Counted from the first letter of the stretch, positions 20,635 through 28,381 are shown. The stretch: DNA of 43,171 nt from a virus (IMGVR_UViG_3300044841_000029:1-43171); one strand, 5' to 3'. Numbers and translations are program-made. The notes: a model not told the origin generated them from the letters alone.

Positions 20635-20826
20635 ATGGCCACCGCACCCCGCAAGACCCGCAAGACCACCGCCAAGAAGACCTCCGCGCCCACAGCACGC
20701 GACGAGTACAAGGCCGCGGTTGCCGAGCTCAACCGCTTCGACGCGAACAACGAGACCGTTGAAGCCGCCGCGGCGCGCAACCGCTTCGAGGAGGCCGACC
20801 GCAAGCGCCACTGGTGGAGCTGGTGA
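20635..20826 (+). CDS. Small basic protein of the accessory block
   Basis: A 63-residue protein with GGGAGA upstream of ATG 20635. The first 22 residues are Lys/Thr/Ala-rich (ATAPRKTRKTTAKKTSAPTA), like a histone H1-type tail. The rest is one charged helix (RDEYKAAVAELNRFDANNE) ending KRHWWSW. It may bind DNA. Unknown function. Confidence 0.65.
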   Translation: MATAPRKTRKTTAKKTSAPTARDEYKAAVAELNRFDANNETVEAAAARNRFEEADRKRHWWSW

Positions 20827-20933
20827 CCGGGCATCCTTAACGCGCAGCGGCGAGCATGGCAGCCAGTCCGGGAACCAAGGCCCGGCGCCGCACTCTTCCA
20901 CCCATCTGGGGTGGGAATCAAGCAGGGGGAACC

Positions 20934-21035
20934 ATGTACCGCACCATTCTCGCCGTGACTGCTTCCGCGGTGACCGCCTTCGTTGCCCCGTATGCGCTGA
21001 CCTACTTCGTGCTGTGCCCGCTGATCTTCGGGTAG
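20934..21035 (+). CDS. Very small membrane peptide
   Basis: A 33-residue frame from ATG 20934 with AGGGGG upstream: MYRTILAVTASAVTAFVAPY then ALTYFVLCPLIFG. It is almost entirely hydrophobic. An in-frame ATG at 20856 would give 59 residues but has no ribosome site. Function unknown. Confidence 0.5.
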   Translation: MYRTILAVTASAVTAFVAPYALTYFVLCPLIFG

Positions 21036-21090
21036 CCGCTCCGTACTACCTGCGGTGACCGTCTGTCAGCGGTAGCCTCGACAAGAAAGC

Positions 21091-21120
21091 GGCCCCCACC
21101 CCCGCCGAGGGATGAGGGCC
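21091..21120 (+). terminator. Imperfect GC-rich hairpin
   Basis: GGCCCCCA (21091-21098) pairs with TGAGGGCC (21113-21120) with one mismatch. The preceding AAAGC plus the left arm (14 bases, AAAGCGGCCCCCAC) is repeated exactly at the convergent terminator near 22101. It separates the small membrane peptide gene from the last three rightward genes. Confidence 0.4.
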
Positions 21121-21143
21121 TGCCGACTGGATTGGAGTCGACC

Positions 21144-21422
21144 ATGCAGAACGATACCGACGTACCACTGCCGCGCGGCGAGCTCGTGTTCGCGGCGCAC
21201 GCCCTGCTGATGGCCGCGTCTGCGCTGGACGACCTGAGCCACATGGACGCCCGGATCCGGGCTGCGATGCCAGCCGACCTGCGGGACCGGATGCAGGCCA
21301 CCTACTACCAGGACAGCTTCGACCGGCTGCCTGAGGATATCCAGGCCGAGGCGCGGGCGCTGGCACTGGCTGACCCGGACATCCAGACAGCCCGCGGGGT
21401 CGACCGGATGGCTCGGCCGTGA
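21144..21422 (+). CDS. Hypothetical helical protein
   Basis: A 92-residue protein from ATG 21144 with GGAG upstream. Helical and mildly hydrophobic (GELVFAAHALLMAASALDDL), then DLRDRMQATYYQDSFDRL and Ala-rich helices. It overlaps the next gene as GTGA. No family recognised. Confidence 0.6.
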   Translation: MQNDTDVPLPRGELVFAAHALLMAASALDDLSHMDARIRAAMPADLRDRMQATYYQDSFDRLPEDIQAEARALALADPDIQTARGVDRMARP

Positions 21423-21784
21423 CCGAACAGCAGGCCGGACGCTTCGTAGGCAACCGGCCAACGACATGGCAGATGTGGGCTGGCGAGCGGCTGGGACGCG
21501 ATGGCATGACCAGGGCCATCGTGCATATCGGGGAGCACGAGAACTTCGCTCGGTACAGCGGAGTCAAGGAGCCCTTCGAGGTCTGCGTGACCGAGGTGCC
21601 CGAAGGTGAGCACACCCACGTCGGCTGGATGCGATCCAAGAGCGCCCGCGGCGACGGCATCCCCACGCTGATCTACGAGCGCATACAGGCGTTGCAGATC
21701 TGCATGCCCTACGGGATCGAGGCCGAGGTCGAGGCTGGACATGGTCGCGTGATTTACCTGAAGATTGAACGGAGCGCGCCGTGA
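21419..21784 (+). CDS. Hypothetical soluble protein
   Basis: A 121-residue protein from GTG 21419 (GTGA overlap). Mixed alpha/beta sequence with TRAIVHIGEHENFARYSGVK, PFEVCVTEVPEGEHTHVGWM and a final RVIYLKIERSAP strand. Translationally coupled on both sides. Function unknown. Confidence 0.6.
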   Translation: MTEQQAGRFVGNRPTTWQMWAGERLGRDGMTRAIVHIGEHENFARYSGVKEPFEVCVTEVPEGEHTHVGWMRSKSARGDGIPTLIYERIQALQICMPYGIEAEVEAGHGRVIYLKIERSAP

Positions 21785-22002
21785 CGGAGTACAAGCCCGA
21801 ACCCATCGTCAGCGCCACTCGGCTGCGGCCAGTGGAAGGCTTGGAGCGAGGCACCCGGTTGCGGTCGGAGGACTACGGCCCCGGAACGATCGTGTCGATC
21901 ATGGACAACCGGATCCTGATCTGGTGGGACCGCGCGGTGATCGGGGACACCAACCAACTTGAGCACGACCGGGTCTACGTCGAGGGACTCGAGCGGTTGT
22001 AG
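21781..22002 (+). CDS. Small beta-barrel-like protein
   Basis: A 73-residue protein from GTG 21781 (GTGA overlap), last rightward gene. LERGTRLRSEDYGPGTIVSI and NRILIWWDRAVIGD resemble an SH3/KOW-like small barrel such as those in CarD-type or restriction-alleviation proteins. The match is too weak for naming. Confidence 0.55.
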   Translation: MTEYKPEPIVSATRLRPVEGLERGTRLRSEDYGPGTIVSIMDNRILIWWDRAVIGDTNQLEHDRVYVEGLERL

Positions 22003-22055
22003 CCTAGGGCCCGGATCGCACGATCCAGCGTCATCGGCCTTGCATCTGGTGACAC

Positions 22056-22087
22056 GAGATGCCCCGGCGTGGAACCCGGGGCATCTC
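22056..22087. terminator. Hairpin ending the rightward accessory operon
   Basis: A perfect 12-bp stem, GAGATGCCCCGG with CCGGGGCATCTC, and an 8-base loop, 54 bp after the last rightward stop. No T-run follows. It lies next to the terminator at 22105-22141 in the convergent gap. Confidence 0.6.
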
Positions 22088-22104
22088 CCCGGACATACAA
22101 AAGC

Positions 22105-22141
22105 GGCCCCCACTCTCCTCGGACGGGAGGGAGTGGGGGCC
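22105..22141 (-). terminator. Terminator of the late operon
   Basis: A perfect 11-bp stem (GGCCCCCACTC/GAGTGGGGGCC) with extra pairing in the loop. On the minus strand it is followed by GCTTTTGTATG. It stands 10 bp after the last late gene (22152) and faces the rightward operon, so it can serve both. Confidence 0.85.
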
Positions 22142-22151
22142 TTGCTTGCGT

Positions 22152-22304
22152 TCAGAAGCTGGTGCGGACCAACTGGATGAGCGGGACGAGGACCCACAGG
22201 AACAGGCCGACGGCAACGAGGTTGAACCTGGAGCCCACGTCGAAGGCGGCAGCGAAGAAGCAGGCCGCCGCCAGTACGAGGAGGATCAGGAACAGGACGA
22301 CCAT
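22152..22304 (-). CDS. Small two-span membrane protein of the lysis cassette
   Basis: A 50-residue frame from ATG 22304, overlapping the holin stop. Two hydrophobic helices (MVVLFLILLVLAAACFFAAA and LVAVGLFLWVLVPLIQLV) are joined by a short polar loop. Last gene of the late operon, after holin and endolysin. A second holin or antiholin is plausible. Confidence 0.6.
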   Translation of the reverse strand: MVVLFLILLVLAAACFFAAAFDVGSRFNLVAVGLFLWVLVPLIQLVRTSF

Positions 22305-22522
22305 CAGAGGCCCTCGGTAATGTCGAGCGCGCCGTCTGGACCCTGCTTCGCCACGGCAGGCGTGTTGGGGATCTTGAAGGTCGCGAAAGCGGTGAGGATG
22401 GCCAGCACGATCGTGACGTACGGCGTGGCTGCGTCGGGGATGATGCCGGTAGTCCCGGCCAGTGCGGTCAGGACAGCGCCGATCAGAGCGGCGTAGGCCT
22501 TGGCTCGCTCGGCGAACTTCAC
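22304..22522 (-). CDS. Holin
   Basis: A 72-residue protein from GTG 22522, overlapping the endolysin stop as GTGA. A short charged N-terminus (KFAERAKAYAALIG) leads into two hydrophobic segments (AALIGAVLTALAGTTGII and ATPYVTIVLAILTAFATF), then a polar tail. This matches small actinobacteriophage holins found directly after the endolysin gene. It would form membrane lesions that release the amidase. Confidence 0.75.
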   Translation of the reverse strand: MKFAERAKAYAALIGAVLTALAGTTGIIPDAATPYVTIVLAILTAFATFKIPNTPAVAKQGPDGALDITEGL

Positions 22523-23334
22523 GGCTTGGCCTCGATCCGGTCCAGCTGGGCCTCGAACTGGCCGGACTGGGAGAACTGCTGCGCTAGCCAGTGCTGCTCG
22601 GCGAACACGGCGCGGACCGTGACGGCGGGCTTGGCGGGGGTGGTGGCCGTAGCGGGAGTCGCTGCGATTACTACGTCGTCGAGCTGCATGTCTAGTACCT
22701 CCAGGGGAATGGTCGGGGTGACGGGCGGCTTGGTGACAGGGGAGCTGGTCTTGGCTGCGGCGAACAGCTTGGCCACGTTGATCGCGCCCGGGTCGCCGTG
22801 GCTGTTGCCTGGGACCTGGCTGTGGCCGTAGTGGCCTGCCCTGGACAGCCAGATGGAACGGGATCGTTCATCCGCTGGGACGTTGCCGCGGCCGTCGACG
22901 TACTTCGGCGGATTGCCGGACGGCCAGGCGTCGGGGATGCCCCAGGACCGGATCGCGGCCATGAGCGCGCGGAAGTTCGGGCCGGGCGTCCAAGTGTCGG
23001 TGAAGGGGTGCGCCGAGTAGCCCATGACCTCGATCTGAATGCATACCCGCCCAGTGCGGTTCGTGCGGGTGGCGCCGTCGTTCTTCAGCGCGCGGCCGGA
23101 AAGGTTGAGGCCGAAGAACTGGCCCAAACGGTCGGTGATCGGGTCGTACAGGACGTTCGGCTCAGCGCTCTTGCCGGTGAGGACGTTGATCATCGACTGG
23201 TAGGTGCTGTCCTTGCCGGCGGGCGCTTCCACCGTGTGCCAGACGACGCGCGGCGGTGCGGCCGAGGTGATGGTTCCGCCGGGCGCGGAGGCGTGCAACC
23301 TCTCGGCGCCGGGGATCCAGATTGTTCCTGCCAT
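22519..23334 (-). CDS. Endolysin, N-acetylmuramoyl-L-alanine amidase type
   Basis: A 271-residue lysin. The catalytic domain fills residues 1-190: VVWHTVEAP gives the first zinc ligand H33, RVCIQIEVMGYS holds E102, and HYGHSQVPGNSHGDPGAI supplies H168/H171, H179 and D181. This is the PGRP-like amidase arrangement, which cuts the bond between muramic acid and the stem peptide. After a Pro/Thr linker, residues about 214-271 form a separate C-terminal region (AVFAEQHWLAQQFSQSGQFE) likely for wall binding or multimerisation. It has no signal peptide, so it needs the holin. Confidence 0.88.
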   Translation of the reverse strand: MAGTIWIPGAERLHASAPGGTITSAAPPRVVWHTVEAPAGKDSTYQSMINVLTGKSAEPNVLYDPITDRLGQFFGLNLSGRALKNDGATRTNRTGRVCIQIEVMGYSAHPFTDTWTPGPNFRALMAAIRSWGIPDAWPSGNPPKYVDGRGNVPADERSRSIWLSRAGHYGHSQVPGNSHGDPGAINVAKLFAAAKTSSPVTKPPVTPTIPLEVLDMQLDDVVIAATPATATTPAKPAVTVRAVFAEQHWLAQQFSQSGQFEAQLDRIEAKP

Positions 23335-23349
23335 GAAAGTTTCTCCCTG

Positions 23350-23982
23350 CTACTTTGCGGTGCAGATCCACGCGGTGACCATCCCCGGTGGGTTGGTGGT
23401 TGCGAGCGTCTGCTCCGTCAATTCGGTGCCCGCGGGGCAGGTCGGTCCGGGTGGGCCCTGCTGCCCGATTGCTCCGTCTGTCCCGTTCGTGCCGTTGGTC
23501 CCGTCCTTGCCATCGGCACCGGGCTTACCGTCAGCGCCAACTGGTCCCGTATCGCCCGTCGCACCTGCAGGGCCGGTATCGCCCTTCGATCCTTGGGCCC
23601 CAGCCGCACCAGTCCCGCCAGTGGCTCCTTTCGGACCGACGCACCTGGCTGGCTCGAGGAGGCAGGCAGGGGATCTCCCGGTGATGCCGATGGGGCCTTG
23701 CTTGCCCTGGGCACCGGGCGGCCCCTGCCAGCCGCGCGGGCCTTGCGGTCCCATGAGTCCTGGGTTGCCAGGCTGACCGGGCCGACCGGGCTCGACGACC
23801 GGGGTTCCGCCCAGCTGCTTGACCTGATTGGCCAGGGCGGACTGGTCCTTCCTCGCCTGATCTAGTTGCTTCCAGAAGATCGCCCCACCCCCGAGGAGGC
23901 CTGCGAGGAGGAGGGATACGACCGCGGCGAGGATCAGCGAGCCCGCGTCGCGGCGGTGCGTCTCTTTGGATTCCGTTGTCAT
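23350..23982 (-). CDS. Membrane-anchored collagen-like protein
   Basis: A 210-residue protein. One membrane helix near the start (LILAAVVSLLLAGLLGGGAI), a coiled segment (QLDQARKDQSALANQVKQL), then Gly-X-Y collagen repeats from about residue 66 to 180. The repeats are interrupted by a CLLEPARC loop. A small Cys-containing C-terminal domain ends it (PTCPAGTELTEQ, AWICTAK). The N-terminal anchor would leave the collagen part outside. It lies between the tip genes and the endolysin. It could be a lysis or surface protein; collagen-like tail fibres normally lack a membrane anchor. Confidence 0.8.
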   Translation of the reverse strand: MTTESKETHRRDAGSLILAAVVSLLLAGLLGGGAIFWKQLDQARKDQSALANQVKQLGGTPVVEPGRPGQPGNPGLMGPQGPRGWQGPPGAQGKQGPIGITGRSPACLLEPARCVGPKGATGGTGAAGAQGSKGDTGPAGATGDTGPVGADGKPGADGKDGTNGTNGTDGAIGQQGPPGPTCPAGTELTEQTLATTNPPGMVTAWICTAK

Positions 23983-23988
23983 ACCCGC

Positions 23989-24312
23989 TCACTTCAAGAT
24001 GATGGTGAGGAAGATGCCGGTGGCGATCGGCGCGACCACCGATGTGCCCACGGCGATGATGGCCGAGCGGCGGGACGCTGCGGCCCTGATGTCCGCAGCC
24101 GCCTTGTCGTTCGCGGCCTTCTCGCGGTCCGTCTTGGTGTCGATTTGCAGCGCAGTGATGTCCTTGGTCACCTGGACGAAGCGGAGCTCGAACCCTTCAC
24201 GCTCGGCCTTCCAAACATCGACCGTGAGCACCTTGGAGGACATCTGCTCCATGGCCCTGCGAAGGGAGTCCAAGCCTCGGCCGATCTCACCAAGAGTGGG
24301 CTCATCGGCCAC
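23989..24312 (-). CDS. Coiled-coil and membrane protein (XhlA-like)
   Basis: A 107-residue protein from GTG 24312. It has an N-terminal helix (TLGEIGRGLDSLRRAMEQM), a long charged coiled coil and a C-terminal membrane helix (AIIAVGTSVVAPIATGIFLT). This tail-anchored form resembles haemolysin XhlA-type lysis accessory proteins. It stands just before the collagen-like and endolysin genes, in keeping with a lysis role. Confidence 0.65.
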   Translation of the reverse strand: MADEPTLGEIGRGLDSLRRAMEQMSSKVLTVDVWKAEREGFELRFVQVTKDITALQIDTKTDREKAANDKAAADIRAAASRRSAIIAVGTSVVAPIATGIFLTIILK

Positions 24313-24358
24313 GGTTCCCCCGTCGAGTCGAATGCTTCATGGATTACTGGGCCGTGGC

Positions 24359-25105
24359 TCAGTAGAGATTTTCGACGATGCAGCCACCGTTTGCGCCCGC
24401 GCCGCCGTCCTGGAGGGCCTGCGCGCCACGGTTGACGCCACCGGACCCACCGCCACCGAACGACCGGCCTTGCACGCCGGGGCTAGTGTCAGACCCCGGG
24501 GCCTGCGACCCGCCTTGGCCCATTCCGCCGCCCGCGTCACCGCCACGGGAAGCATCGACGGGCTGGCTGGCGATGATCCTGCCGACGCCGCCCGTTCCAC
24601 CGGCGAGGTTGAGGGTGCCACCGGAGCCGATGCCGCCTGCGCCGCCGCCTGCAATGATGGTCGGGGCCGTGCCGCCCATGCTGTCGCCTGCCGCGCCGCC
24701 AGAGGCGGACAGGAACGCGCCGAACGACGTGGTACCACCGTTCGAGGCGGATGCGCCACCGGCGCCGACGGTGACTGCGACCGTCGCACCGAGCGAGGCA
24801 GCGGGGATGATCTCCTCGCTGTACCCACCGCCACCGCCACCGGCGCCACAGGCCGCCTGTCCTGCGGTAGTGGTCCCGGCCTGTCCGCCACCAGCACCGC
24901 CGCCGATGACACGGACCCTGACTGCCTTCAGTCCGGTCGGCTTGGTGTAGGTGGCGGACGCGGTGAACACCTGCATGCTGGGTTGGGTGTCCATGCGGGT
25001 CAGTTGGGTCTCTACCGCAGTGGCGAGATCCTGCCCGAGGGCTGACCCGTCGGGGGTCGCGCCGAGATCCTGATACGGGAGACCGTAGCCGGGGGTTGTG
25101 CCCAT
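24359..25105 (-). CDS. Glycine-rich tail tip protein
   Basis: A 248-residue protein. The N-terminus (MGTTPGYGLPYQDLGATPDG and ALGQDLATAVETQL) is a common phage fibre start that docks to the tail. Residues about 45 onward form a glycine-rich domain: FTASATYTKPTGLKAVRVRV, IGGGAGGGQAG, then long GGxGG runs ending CIVENLY. It is clearly similar to the C-terminal half of the protein at 25417-26739. Glycine-rich domains of this type in phage adhesins form polyglycine helices that bear receptor-binding loops. Confidence 0.75.
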   Translation of the reverse strand: MGTTPGYGLPYQDLGATPDGSALGQDLATAVETQLTRMDTQPSMQVFTASATYTKPTGLKAVRVRVIGGGAGGGQAGTTTAGQAACGAGGGGGGYSEEIIPAASLGATVAVTVGAGGASASNGGTTSFGAFLSASGGAAGDSMGGTAPTIIAGGGAGGIGSGGTLNLAGGTGGVGRIIASQPVDASRGGDAGGGMGQGGSQAPGSDTSPGVQGRSFGGGGSGGVNRGAQALQDGGAGANGGCIVENLY

Positions 25106-25148
25106 CGTCGTTTGCTCCTTGCATGGAAGGGGAGGGGAGGGACTCGGG

Positions 25149-25406
25149 TCACGTCCCGGTGGTGTCGGTGAGTTGGTTCAGCAGTAGCCGGATCAACGCG
25201 CTGGTCTCGCGGGTCAGGAGTTTCACCTGGGCGCTGACCTGGGCGCTGGTGGGGTTGGCGAGGGCGAGGAAGGTCACGTTCGCGGCGAGCGCGTTGACGG
25301 CCTTGGTCTCGATCGATTGCCGGTTCGTATCCTCTGCGGGCACGTTCTCGGTGACTGCCGTCAGGCTGCCGTCTGGGTTGATGATGTTGTACGTCTTGGT
25401 TGGCAT
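25149..25406 (-). CDS. Small minor tail protein
   Basis: An 85-residue protein from ATG 25406. It begins MPTKTYNIINPDGSLTAVTE and ends with helices (TSAQVSAQVKLLTRETSALI). Small proteins of this form stand between fibre genes in several actinobacteriophages. Structural role inferred from position. Confidence 0.6.
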   Translation of the reverse strand: MPTKTYNIINPDGSLTAVTENVPAEDTNRQSIETKAVNALAANVTFLALANPTSAQVSAQVKLLTRETSALIRLLLNQLTDTTGT

Positions 25407-25416
25407 GCGCGCCGCC

Positions 25417-26739
25417 TTAGAAGTAGGTGATGACGAGGCATGCACCGTTGCTGCCAGCGCCGCCCGCGCCGGAGTTGAACCCGCTGACTGAAGCCGCTCC
25501 GCCGCCCCCGCCACCGCCGTAGCTACCGCCCGCGCCACCCGCACCACCAGCGGCGGTGAGTGACGCGCTCCCGCCCCCGCCGCCTAGGCCCACGAGTCCA
25601 ACGCCGGGTCCGGCCGCGCCTGCACTCCCGGCAGTCCCCCGCGCTCCACCGACGATGTTCCCCAGCAGTGCATGCGTACCGCCGTCTCCGGCGACTTGGA
25701 GGGCGTTGGCATTGTTGATCCCGGCTCCGCCCCCTCCGCCGGTCGGCCCCCGTGACGTGTTCTGTACGATCCCCGCGACACCTATTGCCGTCCCGGCCGC
25801 ATTGCCACCGCGGGCGCCGAGATCGGTGCCGACCGCACCGGATAACGCGGCGGAGACGCCGTTGCCTAGCGTGCCGCCGCCGCTGCCATCGGGCCCGAGC
25901 GCGCGCAGTAGTACCCCGAAACTGGTTGTCCCGCCAGCGCCTCCAGATGCGCCGTCAGTGTCATTGGCGGTGTTGGGCGCTCCGCCCGTGCCGCCCGCGC
26001 CGACCACGACGGTTTCGGTTGCGCCAAGGTCGGCGGCCCGGAATGCCATGTGCGACAGGTTTCCTCCGGTACCGCCAGCGCCGCCTAGGCGAGTCGTTGC
26101 GGCGGCACCTCGTCGTCCGCTGCCGCCGCCCCCGCCACCCGCGATACAGATCACTTCTACGGCCTTGGCTCCGGTGGGTTTCGTCCAGGTCCCCCCTGCG
26201 GTGAACAGTTGCACGTCCGTAGCCGCGACTCCGCCACCGCCAGCAGCGGTGGCCCACTTCACGCCGTCTGACTGTGTTGAGTCGGCAGTCAGCACCTGCG
26301 CGTCGGCGCCGACAGGGCGTCGCGCCACGACACCGGGGCCGGTAGCAACGATCAGGTCGCCCTTGGTGGTGACGAGGGACTTGGGGATGGCAGCGGCAGC
26401 AGCAGCGGCAGCAGCGGCGGCGTCGGTACCAGCGGTGTTCGCTGTGGTCTGCGCAGTGACAATGTCGGCTGTCCACGTCGGGATCACAGAATCGCCCGGG
26501 TCGGTGATCTTCCCGACGATGAACCACGACGTATCCGCAGTCAGTATGCCCACGTGGTCCCCGGCATGAATGGCTGTCGCCGTGACACCCATGAGGGCCA
26601 CATTCTGCAACGTCGCACCGGCAACCTTGACCGTGTTCGCGCCAGTGGTCGGGTTCCAGGTCAGGACGGTGCCCTGCCGGAAAGATACGCCGGGGTTCTG
26701 GCCGCCGCCGAAGAGGCTCGAAAGGTCGTCGGCTATCAC
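25417..26739 (-). CDS. Minor tail protein with glycine-rich adhesin domain
   Basis: A 440-residue protein from GTG 26739 (GTGA overlap). Residues 1-90 form an OB-like domain (SFRQGTVLTWNPTTGANTVK, HVGILTADTSWFIVGKI) typical of baseplate or hub proteins. A short alanine run follows at about 109-117. From about residue 177 the chain is a glycine-rich adhesin (VQLFTAGGTWTKPTGAKAVE, ICIAGGGGGGSG) with many GGxGG runs, ending CLVITYF. It shares this domain with 24359-25105. A likely host receptor-binding protein. Confidence 0.8.
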   Translation of the reverse strand: MIADDLSSLFGGGQNPGVSFRQGTVLTWNPTTGANTVKVAGATLQNVALMGVTATAIHAGDHVGILTADTSWFIVGKITDPGDSVIPTWTADIVTAQTTANTAGTDAAAAAAAAAAAIPKSLVTTKGDLIVATGPGVVARRPVGADAQVLTADSTQSDGVKWATAAGGGGVAATDVQLFTAGGTWTKPTGAKAVEVICIAGGGGGGSGRRGAAATTRLGGAGGTGGNLSHMAFRAADLGATETVVVGAGGTGGAPNTANDTDGASGGAGGTTSFGVLLRALGPDGSGGGTLGNGVSAALSGAVGTDLGARGGNAAGTAIGVAGIVQNTSRGPTGGGGGAGINNANALQVAGDGGTHALLGNIVGGARGTAGSAGAAGPGVGLVGLGGGGGSASLTAAGGAGGAGGSYGGGGGGGAASVSGFNSGAGGAGSNGACLVITYF

Positions 26740-27881
26740 GCGATCTCCCCCAAGGTGTCGCCGATCTGGACCCGGGTCGCCAGCGAACCGGCTGTGCTCA
26801 CATCGAGCGGGATCACCACGTCATCGAGGACATGCACCTCAGTGACCAACGTCCGCGAGCGCGACTTCACCGGGTACGCCACCTCCACCACGTCGTACGG
26901 CTCCAGAGCTGCGTTCACGATCGACCCCAGGCTCACCTGATACGGCAGGCCCAGCGACTTGCGGAGCTCGGCCGTAGCGGCAGTGACGCACTGGGCGTTC
27001 GTCGAGAACAGTGGACTGCTGATCCGCCCCGGCACTGGTCCGAACGGGCCGCCATACCGCGTCGGTGAGTTCGGGGTCAGGTCCGCTACTACGCCGATCA
27101 CCGGAGCAGTGGCATCCGCCGATTCACCGGTGGCGATGATGATGTTCTTGACGCCCTTACGGGTCAGGTTGCGGGACATCTCCGTCAGTACGCCGTTCTC
27201 GCCCGCGTTGATCCGCCAGGCCGGCGCGCCCGTGACCAGCGGCGCGGTGCGGACGACGAACACACCCCTGTAGTCCCAGTAGCCGATCCGGCCCAGCGAT
27301 GTGAGCAGTTCCTTCAACGTTCCGAACCGGTCCGTATCCACCACGATCGAGCGGCCGAGCGGTAGGCCACTCGTCGCGGTGCCGTCATCCCACTCGACCA
27401 CCGCGGACGGGTACACCTCGCCGATCAACAGGGCGACGAGGGCGCCGCGGAGCATCGCCGCCGGGAACTGCCGGGGGTAGATGAACTCGGCATCGATGAT
27501 CCCCGACATGCGATCCTCGGCGTCGATCGTGATCGTCCCGTCAGGGACATCCGTCTGGGCCGGGGTATTGATGCGGAAGATTCCAAGCTGCACCCATTCG
27601 CGGCGTCCGTTGCCGAATGCCACCCCTCTGGAAACCGCGATCTCGTTGCCGTACGGCATCAGCAGGTCGCTCGTCTTGCGCGGCCACGGGGTATCGGTAG
27701 TGAGGTTCAGCGTGGACCTTATGTCCGCCTTCGCCGATGACGTCACATCCCCGGAGATGATGGGGATCTCCACCCCTGTTGGCGATACTCCCGTCTGGAA
27801 GGTGTCGAGCACGACGGCCTTGAAGACGGCGCGGTGGCTGCCCCGGATGGTGGCGAGGAACTCGCTGGATACCGGCCTCAA
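26736..27881 (-). CDS. Minor tail protein, DUF5047-type
   Basis: A 381-residue tail hub protein. The start is TTG 27881, with GAGGG upstream, overlapping the stop of an inserted HNH gene (TTGA). N-terminal segments FLATIRGSHRAVFKAVVLD and GVEIPIISGDVTSSAKADIR, and the middle SAVVEWDDGTATSGLPLGR, match DUF5047 minor tail proteins of actinobacteriophages, a central part of the distal tail. It follows the Dit-like gene at 28477, from which the HNH insertion separates it. Confidence 0.8.
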   Translation of the reverse strand: MRPVSSEFLATIRGSHRAVFKAVVLDTFQTGVSPTGVEIPIISGDVTSSAKADIRSTLNLTTDTPWPRKTSDLLMPYGNEIAVSRGVAFGNGRREWVQLGIFRINTPAQTDVPDGTITIDAEDRMSGIIDAEFIYPRQFPAAMLRGALVALLIGEVYPSAVVEWDDGTATSGLPLGRSIVVDTDRFGTLKELLTSLGRIGYWDYRGVFVVRTAPLVTGAPAWRINAGENGVLTEMSRNLTRKGVKNIIIATGESADATAPVIGVVADLTPNSPTRYGGPFGPVPGRISSPLFSTNAQCVTAATAELRKSLGLPYQVSLGSIVNAALEPYDVVEVAYPVKSRSRTLVTEVHVLDDVVIPLDVSTAGSLATRVQIGDTLGEIA

Positions 27882-28381
27882 AACTCGGCCCTCGCATCAG
27901 CGTCGAACTTGATGTGGCACGGCTTGCACATCGGCAGGTAGTGCGCCGGGTCGAGGCTGTAACGGAGGCCCTTAACCCTGCCATTGTCGCCGATCAGCTC
28001 GTTCGGGTCCTGGTGGTCATAGGCCCACTGGGTCGCCGCATCGCCGCAGAGGCAGTCGTATCCGGACGCCTTGCCGAGATCCTTGTAGACCCGCCCGTGC
28101 GCGGCGATGTATCCGGCTACCCGTAGGCGACGCCGCCCCGTTTGATTAACGACCAGAGGGGATCCGTACTTATACCACCGGGAGTGGTGCGTCGCGCACC
28201 AGGCGCGGGCGTGAACCTTCTTCTCGCAGCCGTCGATGGAACAGGTCATATCGGAGCACACGGGGCGTGACGGCAGAGGGTCGCCTGTCCGCTTCCAGCA
28301 AGCGTAGTGCTTCTTGCAGAAACCCTGACCGAGATGCTTACGGTCGCATTCCGGGACGGAACAGGTTCGGGTAACGTTCAT
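27878..28381 (-). CDS. HNH homing-type endonuclease inserted in the tail operon
   Basis: A 167-residue protein with AGGATGAG before ATG 28381. Two N-terminal Cys/His fingers (TCSVPECDRKHLGQGFCKKH and MTCSIDGCEKKVHARAWCATHH) bind zinc and probably DNA. The nuclease part is YDCLCGDAATQWAYDHQDPNEL with LPMCKPCHIKFDAD. It sits between two tail genes with its own ribosome site and a 95-bp leader that holds a strong hairpin. This is how free-standing homing nucleases invade phage structural operons. Confidence 0.88.
   Translation of the reverse strand: MNVTRTCSVPECDRKHLGQGFCKKHYACWKRTGDPLPSRPVCSDMTCSIDGCEKKVHARAWCATHHSRWYKYGSPLVVNQTGRRRLRVAGYIAAHGRVYKDLGKASGYDCLCGDAATQWAYDHQDPNELIGDNGRVKGLRYSLDPAHYLPMCKPCHIKFDADARAEF

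Noticed and set aside
20856-20933. An upstream ATG giving a 59-residue form of the small membrane peptide
   Set aside because: No ribosome site, whereas AGGGGG precedes ATG 20934.
16770-22002. A complete AICE or plasmid (with replication and relaxase) nested in the phage
   Set aside because: No RepSA, bifunctional primase-polymerase or relaxase is recognisable; only the transfer-type part is present.
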